Source of the DNA: Pirellulales bacterium
Lineage (GTDB): Bacteria; Planctomycetota; Planctomycetia; Pirellulales; JALHPA01
Assembly: GCA_033762255.1 (NCBI GenBank)
Contig: JANRLT010000007.1
Span: forward strand, 1-64,000
Reading direction: 5' to 3'
Length of the DNA: 64,000 nucleotides
In this document: positions 54,696 through 62,931 of the stretch, in pieces
Position numbering within the stretch: the stretch's first letter is position 1
How the letters are laid out: each line of letters starts with the position of its first letter
Notes under the pieces: model-generated
What the model was told of the DNA's origin: nothing
The model's input: the letters and a program-made list of their open reading frames with translations, nothing else
Database searches by the model: none
Made by a program: the position numbers and the translations under genes

Positions 54696-57446
54696 CTATT
54701 CCTCCAACAAGACCTCTTCGTCCCGCGCGGAGGAAGTTTTGGCCGCTTTCTTCGCCGCTTTTTTGGCAGCTTTTTTCGGAGTGGCGACTTTGGCCGCTTT
54801 TTTGGCCACACTCGTTTTTTTGGCGGCTTTTTTCGCGCTCTTTTTCGCGCCCCGGCGACCGGTGGGGGGCCCGGCGGCGGCCCGCTCGGCCAGCAATTGA
54901 ATCGCTTGTTCTAGCGTCGCTTCTTCGGCGGTGCTATTCCGCGGTAGAGAGGCATTGGTCACTCCATCCGCCACATACAGGCCGTATCGCCCGCTGCGCA
55001 GCTCGATGTTTTTTTGTGTGACTGGGGATAGTCCCAGTACCTTGAGCGGCGCGGCCGCCACGCCAAACGAACGTTTGGTGGACTTGGGTTGGGCCAATAG
55101 TTCGACCGCTTGCTCTAGGGTGACCCCCAACGGGGACTGATCGGCTGGCAAAGAGCGGGTATCGGAGCCGCTTTTGATATAGGGTCCGAATTTGCCGTTA
55201 TAGGCTACGATATCTTCGCCGGTCTGCGGGTGTTGGCCCACGGTCCGGGGCAAAGCCAGCAAATTTACGGCGGTTGGCAGATCGATTTGCTCCAACGTCA
55301 TCCCCTTTAAAAGGGAGGCGTTCTTTTTCTCGGGATCGTCGTTGGCACCCCGCTGAATATACGGACCAAACCGGCCATTTTTTAGAAAGATCGGTTTGCC
55401 TGTTTCGGGACAGATCCCCAGCGGTTCCTCGGACGCCTGCGACTGGCTGAGCAGCTCCAGGCATTTGGACAGGCTCATTTCGTCGGGGGCCAAGCCATCG
55501 GGAATGGAGCCTCGCCGCTCCCCTTGCTCGAGGAATGGCCCATACTTGCCCACGCGCACATGGATCGGTTCTTGGTTTTCGGGTTGGCCGATAAAGATGC
55601 GGCTGACGTCGCGGGCGTCGATTTCACCGACCTTGTGCTCTAGGTGTTTTTTTAGTCCCGGTGTCCCGTGGCCAAAATAAAACTTAGTCAAATAATTTAG
55701 ACTGTTCGCTTCCCCCCGGCTGATGGCGTCCAGGTCTTCCTCCATTTGGGCGGTAAACTGGTAATCCACCAGGTCGGTCAGGTGGTTTTCCAGCAGTTGC
55801 GATACGGCAAAGGCCGTCCATGTGGGGACCAGGGCGTTGCTCTTTTTGTACACATATTCGCGGGCCAGAATGGTGTCAATAATACTGGCGTAGGTGCTCG
55901 GTCGGCCGATGCCCATTTCTTCCAGCGCTTTGGTCAGGGCGGCTTCGGTATAGCGGGCGGGGGGTTGGGTGGTGTGGGATTTGGCATCGAGCGCCAGGCA
56001 CTTGAGTAGTTCATCGCGAACAACCTGGGGCAGGGTGGTTTCTTCACCCCCGTGCAAAGGCTCCGCTTCGTCGGTCCCTTCGGCATACGCCTTTAAAAAT
56101 CCCGCAAATTCCACCACGCTGCCGGCCACGCGAAAAATGCAGCCGTCCGCTTCGATCAAGATCGTGGTCCGCCGCAAACGGGCGTCTTCCATTTGCGAGG
56201 CGATCGTCCGCTTCCAAATTAACTCAAACAGGCGGTAATCATCCACGCCCAGCACGCCGTTCATGACGCCCGGTTTTTGAAAAGGATGCCCGGCGGGACG
56301 GATGGCCTCGTGGGCTTCCTGGGCGTTTTTGACTTTATTTTGGTAAACTCGGGGCTGTCCGGGAAGGTATTCCGCGCCATATTCCGAGCGGACCAGATCG
56401 CGCGCGGCCTCGATTGCCACGCTGGCCAAATTGGTCGAATCGGTACGCATGTAGGTGATATGGCCGTTTTCGTACAGGCTTTGGGCGACTTGCATCGTGC
56501 GGCGCGCGGTAAAGCCCAATTTGCGGTTCGCTTCTTGTTGCAAGGTGCTGGTGGTGAACGGCGGAGCGGGCTTTTGGGTGTAGGGTTTTTCCTCGATCGA
56601 GACGACTTTAAATTGGGCTTTTTCCAACCGGGCGCGCAGGCTGGCGGCGCCGGTCTCGTCCATAAAATACAAGTCGGGATTTTTAAGCTTGCCCGTCGCC
56701 GCGTCAAAATCCTTGCCCACGGGTAGTTTGCGGCCATCCACGCTGTCCAAAACCGCGCGAAAGTTGGTGCCGCCGCTAGCCTTTTGAAATAATCCCTCCA
56801 AGTCCCACCAGCTGGCCGAGACAAACTTCATCCGGTCCCGCTCCCGCTGCACGATCAGCCGGACCGCCACGCTTTGCACGCGACCGGCGGATAGCTTAGG
56901 CCGGACTTTGCGCCATAACAGGGGAGAAACCTCGTACCCGTACAGGCGGTCCAAAATTCGGCGCGTTTCTTGTGCTCGGACCAGATCGTTGTCGATTTGA
57001 CGCGGATTTTCCAGGGCTTCGTTGATGGCTTCCTTGGTGATTTCATGAAAAACCAACCGGTGGACCGGCACCCGTGGTTGCAAGACCTCGTTGAGATGCC
57101 AGCTAATTGCCTCCCCTTCGCGATCCTCGTCCGTTGCCAGGTAGACATCCTTGGCGTCCTTGAGCAGGGCCTTTAATTTTGCCACCTGCGCCTTTTTTTC
57201 CGCCGGAATAATGTACAGCGGATCAAAGTCGCGATCGACATTCACCCCCAGGCGGGACCAGGGTTCCTTGCGATATTGAGCGGGGATTTCCTTGGCCCCT
57301 TGGGGGAGGTCGCGGATATGGCCGATGCTGGCTTCGACCTGATAGCCGGAGCCGAGGAATTTGCCAATCGTGCGGGCCTTGGCGGGTGATTCGACAATCA
57401 CCAGCGAAACCCCGGCGGCGGCGGATTTGGAGGATTTTTTGGCCAT
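54696..57446 (-). CDS. topA: DNA topoisomerase I (type IA) with H1-like tail
   Basis: Relaxes negatively supercoiled DNA, 916 aa. Start MAKKSSKSAAAG at ATG 57446. TOPRIM domain (LVIVESPAKARTIGKFLGSG; YLATDEDREGEAISWHL, with DxD/E) then the active-site Tyr in GHITYMRTDSTNLA, and the TOPA core (RPSTYASIIDTILAREYV). After about residue 590 come repeated C-terminal units of topo_Crpt type (NGRFGPYIQRG, NGKFGPYIKSG, SGRYGLYVADG) without zinc-binding Cys quartets. The last 50 residues are Lys/Ala-rich (KKAAKKAAKKAAKT), like histone H1. Planctomycete TopA proteins commonly have such tails; it may bind DNA non-specifically. Confidence 0.96.
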   Translation of the reverse strand: MAKKSSKSAAAGVSLVIVESPAKARTIGKFLGSGYQVEASIGHIRDLPQGAKEIPAQYRKEPWSRLGVNVDRDFDPLYIIPAEKKAQVAKLKALLKDAKDVYLATDEDREGEAISWHLNEVLQPRVPVHRLVFHEITKEAINEALENPRQIDNDLVRAQETRRILDRLYGYEVSPLLWRKVRPKLSAGRVQSVAVRLIVQRERDRMKFVSASWWDLEGLFQKASGGTNFRAVLDSVDGRKLPVGKDFDAATGKLKNPDLYFMDETGAASLRARLEKAQFKVVSIEEKPYTQKPAPPFTTSTLQQEANRKLGFTARRTMQVAQSLYENGHITYMRTDSTNLASVAIEAARDLVRSEYGAEYLPGQPRVYQNKVKNAQEAHEAIRPAGHPFQKPGVMNGVLGVDDYRLFELIWKRTIASQMEDARLRRTTILIEADGCIFRVAGSVVEFAGFLKAYAEGTDEAEPLHGGEETTLPQVVRDELLKCLALDAKSHTTQPPARYTEAALTKALEEMGIGRPSTYASIIDTILAREYVYKKSNALVPTWTAFAVSQLLENHLTDLVDYQFTAQMEEDLDAISRGEANSLNYLTKFYFGHGTPGLKKHLEHKVGEIDARDVSRIFIGQPENQEPIHVRVGKYGPFLEQGERRGSIPDGLAPDEMSLSKCLELLSQSQASEEPLGICPETGKPIFLKNGRFGPYIQRGANDDPEKKNASLLKGMTLEQIDLPTAVNLLALPRTVGQHPQTGEDIVAYNGKFGPYIKSGSDTRSLPADQSPLGVTLEQAVELLAQPKSTKRSFGVAAAPLKVLGLSPVTQKNIELRSGRYGLYVADGVTNASLPRNSTAEEATLEQAIQLLAERAAAGPPTGRRGAKKSAKKAAKKTSVAKKAAKVATPKKAAKKAAKKAAKTSSARDEEVLLEE

Positions 57447-57935
57447 CGGCTTAAAAAATGACTTCTTTATAAGGTTGGGCTGCGGTAAATCCACAACCCG
57501 GGACCAACGATTGCTCAATCATCCGCGGCGTACCCAGGTGGTCCCCCGGGGGACGGATGTTGATCGTGGAGGAGATGCGGGAATGCTGATTTTTATTCTG
57601 CCGTCGGGCATTTGCCCAGTTGAAACCGTGTAAAAATGTTACGGCCTGCCAGCCGGAGGGTTCAGGTGAATGGATTTTTTTAGCCTAGCAGGAAGGGAGT
57701 CGGCCAACGCGGGATGCGTTACGTAACTCTTGTCATAGTTTCAAGTTGGGATTGCAATTGTCTCTGCCGGGCCTACAATCGCAAAATGAGGGACCGCTGG
57801 TGAAAGGCCAGTTGGCTTCTTGTAATCGGATACCGGTCAAATCGCTGGCTGTCAAGCCACTCTTGCGAATTCACCAATCAGATTGCCCAATTTAACAAAC
57901 GTCACATTCCAATATTTATGCAGGAAACGCGGACC
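57447..57935. other. Divergent promoter region of topA and the SurA/PpiD-like gene
   Basis: 489 bases hold the promoters of two divergently read genes. A perfect 14-bp palindrome GTCCCCCGGGGGAC (57541-57554) is the only symmetric element of note. A T-run at 57674-57680 and AT-rich areas suit promoters. No gene is seen. Confidence 0.55.
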
Positions 57936-59612
57936 ATGGAGAGTCCCTTCGATCTATTTCGTAAAAATCAAAAATTTTGGCTGGGGACGCTGGCGATCAT
58001 GGCCATGCTGGCCTTTGTGGTCTTGCCCCCGCTCATGCAACTGATGCAAGAGCGCCAGTTGGATAACCAGCAATCCGACAGCCTAACAGTGGGCACCTGG
58101 AACAAAGGCACCCTGACCACGCCGCAATTGTACGGCTATGTGTCGGACGATGTGCTGCTCAATCGCTTTTTGTATTTGATCAAATTGCGCGCCCAGGCCA
58201 AGGCCGAAGCTCTCGCGAGTGGCGCCTCCGAAGCGCAAATCCCCTTGTTTGAGCAGATCTTTGGCCAGAATCCAAATTTTCGTCGGTATAGTTTACAGGA
58301 ATTTAATCAATTGGCCGGACCCCTGGCCCTTTCCGAGTTGGATTCGCTCTTGGTCATGCTCTACGACCGCTTGGCGACGGATATGGGCATCGAAGTTAGC
58401 GATGACACGGTCAATCAGTTCTTGGACAATTTTCGCGAAGCCACCGCCCAAACCAACGCCCTGCAAGCACCCGATAAACCCCCCACCGTGGGCGTGGTGA
58501 CCGCCGCGGAATTTGATGAGATTCGCGGGCTGTTGCAGCAGCAGCGGCCGTATTTTTCCAATGACTATATTTTTTCGCTGGTGCGTCGCTTATTGGCCCG
58601 ACACATGGCCTACGTCGCCACCCAAAAGCAACTGTTTTATTTTACCCCGCTGGACCGCTGGAATTTTTTTATGCGGCTGAACCAACGGGTGTCGCTGGCG
58701 GCAATTCCCATCCCGGTGGGCAATTTTTTAGACCAAGTAAAGACACCGGCGGGGGATGTGCTGCAAAAATACTTTGAAGAGCACAAAAATCGCTTGCCTA
58801 ATCCGCTGACGGGTGAACCCGGTTTTAAGGTTCCGCAGTTGGCAACGTTTCAGTATTTTCGCGTCGACTTTGCCGCGCTAGAGGCCGCCCAAAAGCCCTT
58901 GATCACCGACGCGGAGATCGAAAAGTACTATAACGAGCATAAAGATTTGTTTGTGAAGCGGGAGTTACCCGCCCTCCCCGGTCTTAACCTGCCACCCAGC
59001 GGCAATCCGGTACCGGGCGAAAACGCGCCCCCGGCCGAGGCATCGGGCAACTCCAGCCTTCTGCCGGGTCTCGAGAGCACACCCCCGGCCGCCGAAGCTG
59101 AAAAAACCGCCGAGCCGATGCCCCCTGCCGACTCCGCCAAAGCTACCGAACCACCCGCGTCGGAATCAAAAACGGCGGAACCACCCGCCGAAAATAAACC
59201 CGCTGAGGATAACTCCTCAAAAAATAACTCCACAGCTGAAAAATCCGACACGCCCCCGGCGAATCCGACTGAGCCAAAGACAACGGAGGATCCGCAGCCC
59301 GCTGCGGATGACGCAGCCCCCCCGGCAAAGTCTACCCCCGACAGCCCAGCGAAGCCCGACAGCCCAGCGACCCCCCCACGGATAAGCAATCCCGGCTGCG
59401 CGGTGCCGAAGGGAAAGTGCGGGTACTCACGGCGGCATTTTTACAAGAGCAATCGCCCCCAAACCCGGACGCCGTGCCAACTGCACCAAAGGCACAAGGG
59501 ACCGACGCCCCACCAGCGGATACACCACCGAATGCCGCCACACCTACCGACCCTGCTACGACATCCACGACACCCGCCGCGACAACCCCAGCAGCGGATA
59601 ATCCGCCAGTGA
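57936..59612 (+). CDS. SurA/PpiD-like membrane-anchored protein, N-terminal part of a frameshifted gene
   Basis: Likely folding factor or peptidyl-prolyl isomerase-like protein of the periplasm. ATG 57936 has AGGA 10 bases upstream (an ATG 6 codons earlier is less good). Residues 1-21 are basic/aromatic (FDLFRKNQKFW), then TM (LGTLAIMAMLAFVVLPPLMQ) and a SurA-N-like helical domain to about residue 330 (GTWNKGTLTTPQLYGYVSDD). A Pro/Ala/Ser-rich linker follows. This frame reads 558 codons, but after the C7 run at 59371-59377 it turns to Arg/His/Pro-rich sequence unlike the linker and stops at 59612. The proper continuation is the next entry, in the -1 frame. Together they would give 967 aa. See 59371-59378. 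Confidence 0.78.
   Translation: MESPFDLFRKNQKFWLGTLAIMAMLAFVVLPPLMQLMQERQLDNQQSDSLTVGTWNKGTLTTPQLYGYVSDDVLLNRFLYLIKLRAQAKAEALASGASEAQIPLFEQIFGQNPNFRRYSLQEFNQLAGPLALSELDSLLVMLYDRLATDMGIEVSDDTVNQFLDNFREATAQTNALQAPDKPPTVGVVTAAEFDEIRGLLQQQRPYFSNDYIFSLVRRLLARHMAYVATQKQLFYFTPLDRWNFFMRLNQRVSLAAIPIPVGNFLDQVKTPAGDVLQKYFEEHKNRLPNPLTGEPGFKVPQLATFQYFRVDFAALEAAQKPLITDAEIEKYYNEHKDLFVKRELPALPGLNLPPSGNPVPGENAPPAEASGNSSLLPGLESTPPAAEAEKTAEPMPPADSAKATEPPASESKTAEPPAENKPAEDNSSKNNSTAEKSDTPPANPTEPKTTEDPQPAADDAAPPAKSTPDSPAKPDSPATPPRISNPGCAVPKGKCGYSRRHFYKSNRPQTRTPCQLHQRHKGPTPHQRIHHRMPPHLPTLLRHPRHPPRQPQQRIIRQ
59371..59378 (+). other. C7 run at which the SurA/PpiD-like reading frame breaks
   Basis: Seven C followed by A. 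In the first frame it reads ACC CCC CCA CGG; moving back by one base at C-CCC-CCA gives CCC CCC ACG, which enters the frame of the C-terminal half (DKQSRLRGAEGKVRVLTAAF). Possible explanations: a programmed -1 shift or transcript slippage on the homopolymer, a recent one-base deletion from eight to seven C, or a sequencing error. Confidence 0.7.
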
Positions 59613-60838
59613 CCACCTCCCCCCAGACCACTTCCGCAGACAGCAATTCCACAGACACCCCGGCAAAGAATCCCCCCGCGACCACCGACGCGGCGGTTCC
59701 ACCCGCGGATGGCTCTAGCACCGGGGCCACGGACACGACCACCCAGTCCCCGACTAATCCGGCGACGAGTAATACAACCCCCTCTACTACGACTCCCCCC
59801 AATCCCGCCACGAGCCCCGCCCCTCCTAAACCGGTGGAATACCAGCCGTTGGCAGAAGTGCGGGATGAAATCCGCCAGCGTCTGGCACGGGAAAAGGCAT
59901 TTACGGAAAAAGAACGAATTTTGAACGCCTTGACCGAGAAAATGCTGGATCACGCCAATCTGCGCAAGGTCAAAGAACTGGACCATACCGATCCCACAAA
60001 GCCGTTCGTCTTTACCCCCTTTGCAGTCGAAGTCGTGGGCCAGGAAATGGCGATTGAGGGGCGAACCGTGACCTTGGTCTCGGCCGTGGACTTTGGCCGT
60101 AGCGAGCTAGCCCAGTCGCTGGTCAACGCGGGCGATAACCGGCAGTTTCCCCTCAGCCAGTTGGCCTTTAATCAAAAAATGCTAACCCCGTACTCTCCCA
60201 CGCGCAGCCAATCGGCGACCGTCGACTTTTTATTTTGGAAGACGGACGTGCAGCCCGAACGGGTCCCCGACTGGTCCGAGTCCGCCATCCAACAGCAGGT
60301 TACCACCGCCTGGAAAATGATCGAGGCCAAAAAACTGGCCACCCAGCAAGCCGAAACCTGGGCGGCCAAGGCCCGGGCCGAGAATCGCTCGATCATTGAT
60401 CTACATGGTCTGGATACGCAGATCCCCGCGGCGATAACGGTGTCGGACTTTGCCTGGCTCCAGCAGACAAATTTAACATCCTTTGATGAACCACCCCTTT
60501 ATGAAATCACCAAGGTTCCGGGCATCGACCAGGCGGGTGAAACATTTATGCAGACGGTCTTTTCCCTGCCGGTCAATGGTATCGGAGTGACCAGCAACCA
60601 ACCCGGCACGCAGGTGTACATTGTGCAAGTGACCAAAGCCCGTGATTTGGAAAAACTGCGCGAGCAATACTTGACCGAGAGTCGGTCCGAACAAACTTTT
60701 TCTCCTTACAATCGGGTGGGGGCCTTTGAGCGCGTCGAGTCGGAGCGGCAACTGTTTGAAAACCTGAAAAAGCAATATGGCGTGCAACTGACCCGCCCCT
60801 TGGGGACGGAAATGCTGGAAGAATGGAAGCTCGAGTAA
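59417..60838 (+). CDS. SurA/PpiD-like protein, C-terminal part of a frameshifted gene
   Basis: Open in the frame -1 to the first half, back through 59381. GTG 59417 is only the first possible start, with no Shine-Dalgarno, so independent translation is unlikely. Reads on from the Pro/Thr-rich linker to the PpiD-like C-terminal segment (KPVEYQPLAEVRDEIRQRLA; FTEKERILNALTEKMLDHAN) and a second domain (IEGRTVTLVSAVDFGRSELA) that ends WKLE at 60838. These match the family end: a helix with E-I-R-x-x-L-x-x-E-K-A after the isomerase-like region. I treat this and the previous entry as one gene. A true PPIase (parvulin) signature is not evident. Confidence 0.75.
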   Translation: MRVLTAAFLQEQSPPNPDAVPTAPKAQGTDAPPADTPPNAATPTDPATTSTTPAATTPAADNPPVTTSPQTTSADSNSTDTPAKNPPATTDAAVPPADGSSTGATDTTTQSPTNPATSNTTPSTTTPPNPATSPAPPKPVEYQPLAEVRDEIRQRLAREKAFTEKERILNALTEKMLDHANLRKVKELDHTDPTKPFVFTPFAVEVVGQEMAIEGRTVTLVSAVDFGRSELAQSLVNAGDNRQFPLSQLAFNQKMLTPYSPTRSQSATVDFLFWKTDVQPERVPDWSESAIQQQVTTAWKMIEAKKLATQQAETWAAKARAENRSIIDLHGLDTQIPAAITVSDFAWLQQTNLTSFDEPPLYEITKVPGIDQAGETFMQTVFSLPVNGIGVTSNQPGTQVYIVQVTKARDLEKLREQYLTESRSEQTFSPYNRVGAFERVESERQLFENLKKQYGVQLTRPLGTEMLEEWKLE

Positions 60839-60908
60839 CCGCGCTATCCCTCGTCGGCCAGTAACTCCCACCCCGCGGCTCCTTCCCGTATTTCCTGCCC
60901 CAACGCGC

Positions 60909-61391
60909 TTACTCCGCGCGGCACACCAGCGCCACGCATTGGGCCATGATCGCTTCTTCCCGTCCCACGGCATCGACCCCTTCGCCGGTTTTGGCCTTGA
61001 TGCCGACTTGACCGGCGTCAATTTGCAAGATCTGGGCCACGCGCGCGGCGATGGCCCCTTTATACGGCGATAATTTTGGCCGCTGCGCAAAGACAATACA
61101 GTCTAGATTTATAATCCGCCAACCCGCCGCGCGGATCCGCGCGTCGGCCACTTGCAACATTTCCGCCGAATTCCGCCCCCGGTTGGCGGGGTCGGTATCG
61201 GGAAAAAGTTCCCCGATATCCCCCAGGGCCGCCGCCCCTAACAGCGCGTCGGTGATCGCGTGAAGGAGCACATCGGCATCGCTGTGTCCCACCGCGCTGC
61301 GTGTCCAGGGGATGGAAACCCCGCCAATCAAGAGTGACCCACCATCCGTCAGTCGATGCGTGTCATGGCCCAGGCCAATACGGTAATTCAT
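60909..61391 (-). CDS. ispF: 2-C-methyl-D-erythritol 2,4-cyclodiphosphate synthase
   Basis: Fifth step of the MEP isoprenoid pathway; cyclises CDP-ME 2-phosphate to MEcPP, trimeric, cytosolic, 160 aa. Metal ligands Asp10 and His12 (GLGHDTH) and His44 (VLLHAITDALLGA) are in place, with HSDAD at 36-40 and FPDTDP at 63-68 for the substrate. The C-terminal signature KTGEGVDAVGREEAIMAQCV is complete. It converges with the SurA/PpiD-like gene. Its leader (61392 onward) contains a hairpin/G-rich repeat. Confidence 0.97.
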   Translation of the reverse strand: MNYRIGLGHDTHRLTDGGSLLIGGVSIPWTRSAVGHSDADVLLHAITDALLGAAALGDIGELFPDTDPANRGRNSAEMLQVADARIRAAGWRIINLDCIVFAQRPKLSPYKGAIAARVAQILQIDAGQVGIKAKTGEGVDAVGREEAIMAQCVALVCRAE

Positions 61392-61396
61392 GGTAG

Positions 61397-61490
61397 CTCC
61401 CCTCCGCCGGAGGGGAGAGGGAAAAGGGGTTAGGGAACGGGGAACAGTGCAAGGGGTCAGGGGATAGGGGCAAGGGGGCTGGCACTAGTA
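61397..61490. repeat. Hairpin and G-rich repeat upstream of ispF
   Basis: CTCCCCTCC (61397-61405), loop GCC, GGAGGGGAG (61409-61417) make a perfect 9-bp hairpin, continued by G-rich sequence with units such as AGGGAAAAGGGG, TTAGGGAACGGGG and GGATAGGGGCAAGGGGG. On one strand this could form a G-quadruplex. It resembles a dispersed intergenic repeat. It is near the start of ispF and could affect its expression. Confidence 0.65.
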
Positions 61491-61643
61491 ATTCGTAGTT
61501 CGTAATCGTTCCTTGACACCGCGACTTACTCAAAATACGCTATCTTCCAGTCATTCTACGCCCAGCGGCGGCGTATTGGCAAACGCGGACCGGCCTCCCC
61601 GGACCGTGCTATTGGCAGCAGTTTTTGAGGAGTATCACGCGCC

Positions 61644-62804
61644 ATGTCCCAAGCTACAGCACACCCATCGGCCAAACCACTCAATCTGGGCCTGATCGGC
61701 TACGGTTTTATGGGCCGGGCCCACACCAACGGTTACAAGCGGGTCAATGATTTTTTTGACCTGCCGTATCGGCCGGTGCTCAAGGCGGCTTGCGCCCGCA
61801 ACGCCGAAAAGATCCAGGCGTTTGCCGACCAATGGGGGTATGAATCGATTGAGACCGACTGGCGCAAGCTGATCGAGCGCAAGGACATCGACGCGATTGA
61901 TATTTGCGTGCCGAATAACCTGCACAAGGAGATCGCCATTGCCGCGGCCCGCGCGGGCAAGATGATTCTGTGCGAAAAGCCGCTGGCCATGAACACCGTC
62001 GAAGGGGAAGAGATGTGCGCGGCGGTGGAACAGGCCGGGGTTCCCAACACGGTTTGGTACAACTATCGCCGCGTTCCCGCGGTGACCATGGCCAAGCAAC
62101 TGGTCGATGAGGGACGGCTGGGGCGGATTTTTCATTACCGGGCCAACTTTTTGCAGGACTGGACCATCAACGCCGACCTGCCCCAGGGGGGAAACGCCCT
62201 CTGGCGGTTGGATGTCGCCGCCGCCGGCTCCGGCGTGACCGGGGACTTGCTCGCGCATTGCATCGACACCGCCATTTGGATCAATGGTCGGATCAACACC
62301 GTGTCGGCCATGACCGAGACCTTTGTCAAGGAACGCCTGCACAACCTCACGGGCAAAAAAGAACCGGTCGGCATCGACGACGCCTGCGCTTTTCTGTGCC
62401 GCTTTGACAATGGTTCGCTGGGCCTGTTTGAATCGACCCGCTACGCCCGCGGGCATAAGGCGTTGTATACGTTTGAGATTAACGGCGAAAAGGCCTCGAT
62501 CAAATGGGACCTGCACGACCTGCACCGCCTGCAATATTTTGAATATGGCGACGAGGGAAAGATGCGCGGCTGGAAATCCATCCATGTCACCGATGGCGAC
62601 CAGCCGTACATGGGCCGGTGGTGGGTGCCGGGGCTGCAAATTGGCTACGAACACAGCTTTGTGCACCAGGTGGCGGACTTTTTGCAGGCCCTGGGGGATG
62701 GCAAGCCCTGCCCGCCGACCTTCCGCGACGCGCTCGAAACGCAAAAAATTTGTGACGCGGTCCTGGCCAGCGCAAAAACGGGACAATGGAATGAAGTTAT
62801 CTAA
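61644..62804 (+). CDS. Gfo/Idh/MocA-family oxidoreductase
   Basis: 386 aa NAD(P)-dependent dehydrogenase of sugars or sugar derivatives. Rossmann start [20 protein letters not shown] near 15-34, EKPL motif in LCEKPLAMN, and [18 protein letters not shown] with the family His. A C-terminal alpha/beta domain of this type follows. Cytosolic unless exported by Tat, for which there is no twin-arginine signal. Shine-Dalgarno GAGGAG about 12 bases before ATG 61644. The substrate cannot be told. Single gene in its context. Confidence 0.93.
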   Translation: MSQATAHPSAKPLNLGLIGYGFMGRAHTNGYKRVNDFFDLPYRPVLKAACARNAEKIQAFADQWGYESIETDWRKLIERKDIDAIDICVPNNLHKEIAIAAARAGKMILCEKPLAMNTVEGEEMCAAVEQAGVPNTVWYNYRRVPAVTMAKQLVDEGRLGRIFHYRANFLQDWTINADLPQGGNALWRLDVAAAGSGVTGDLLAHCIDTAIWINGRINTVSAMTETFVKERLHNLTGKKEPVGIDDACAFLCRFDNGSLGLFESTRYARGHKALYTFEINGEKASIKWDLHDLHRLQYFEYGDEGKMRGWKSIHVTDGDQPYMGRWWVPGLQIGYEHSFVHQVADFLQALGDGKPCPPTFRDALETQKICDAVLASAKTGQWNEVI

Positions 62805-62931
62805 ATGTCATTTGTGGAAAGATATAATTTATCACATAAATAATTGGAAATTTTCAACCTAGTTGGATAACATAACGACATAGGAATTTACTTTATTGAC
62901 AACCGATAACGAATTTGCAGGGGCAATCAAG

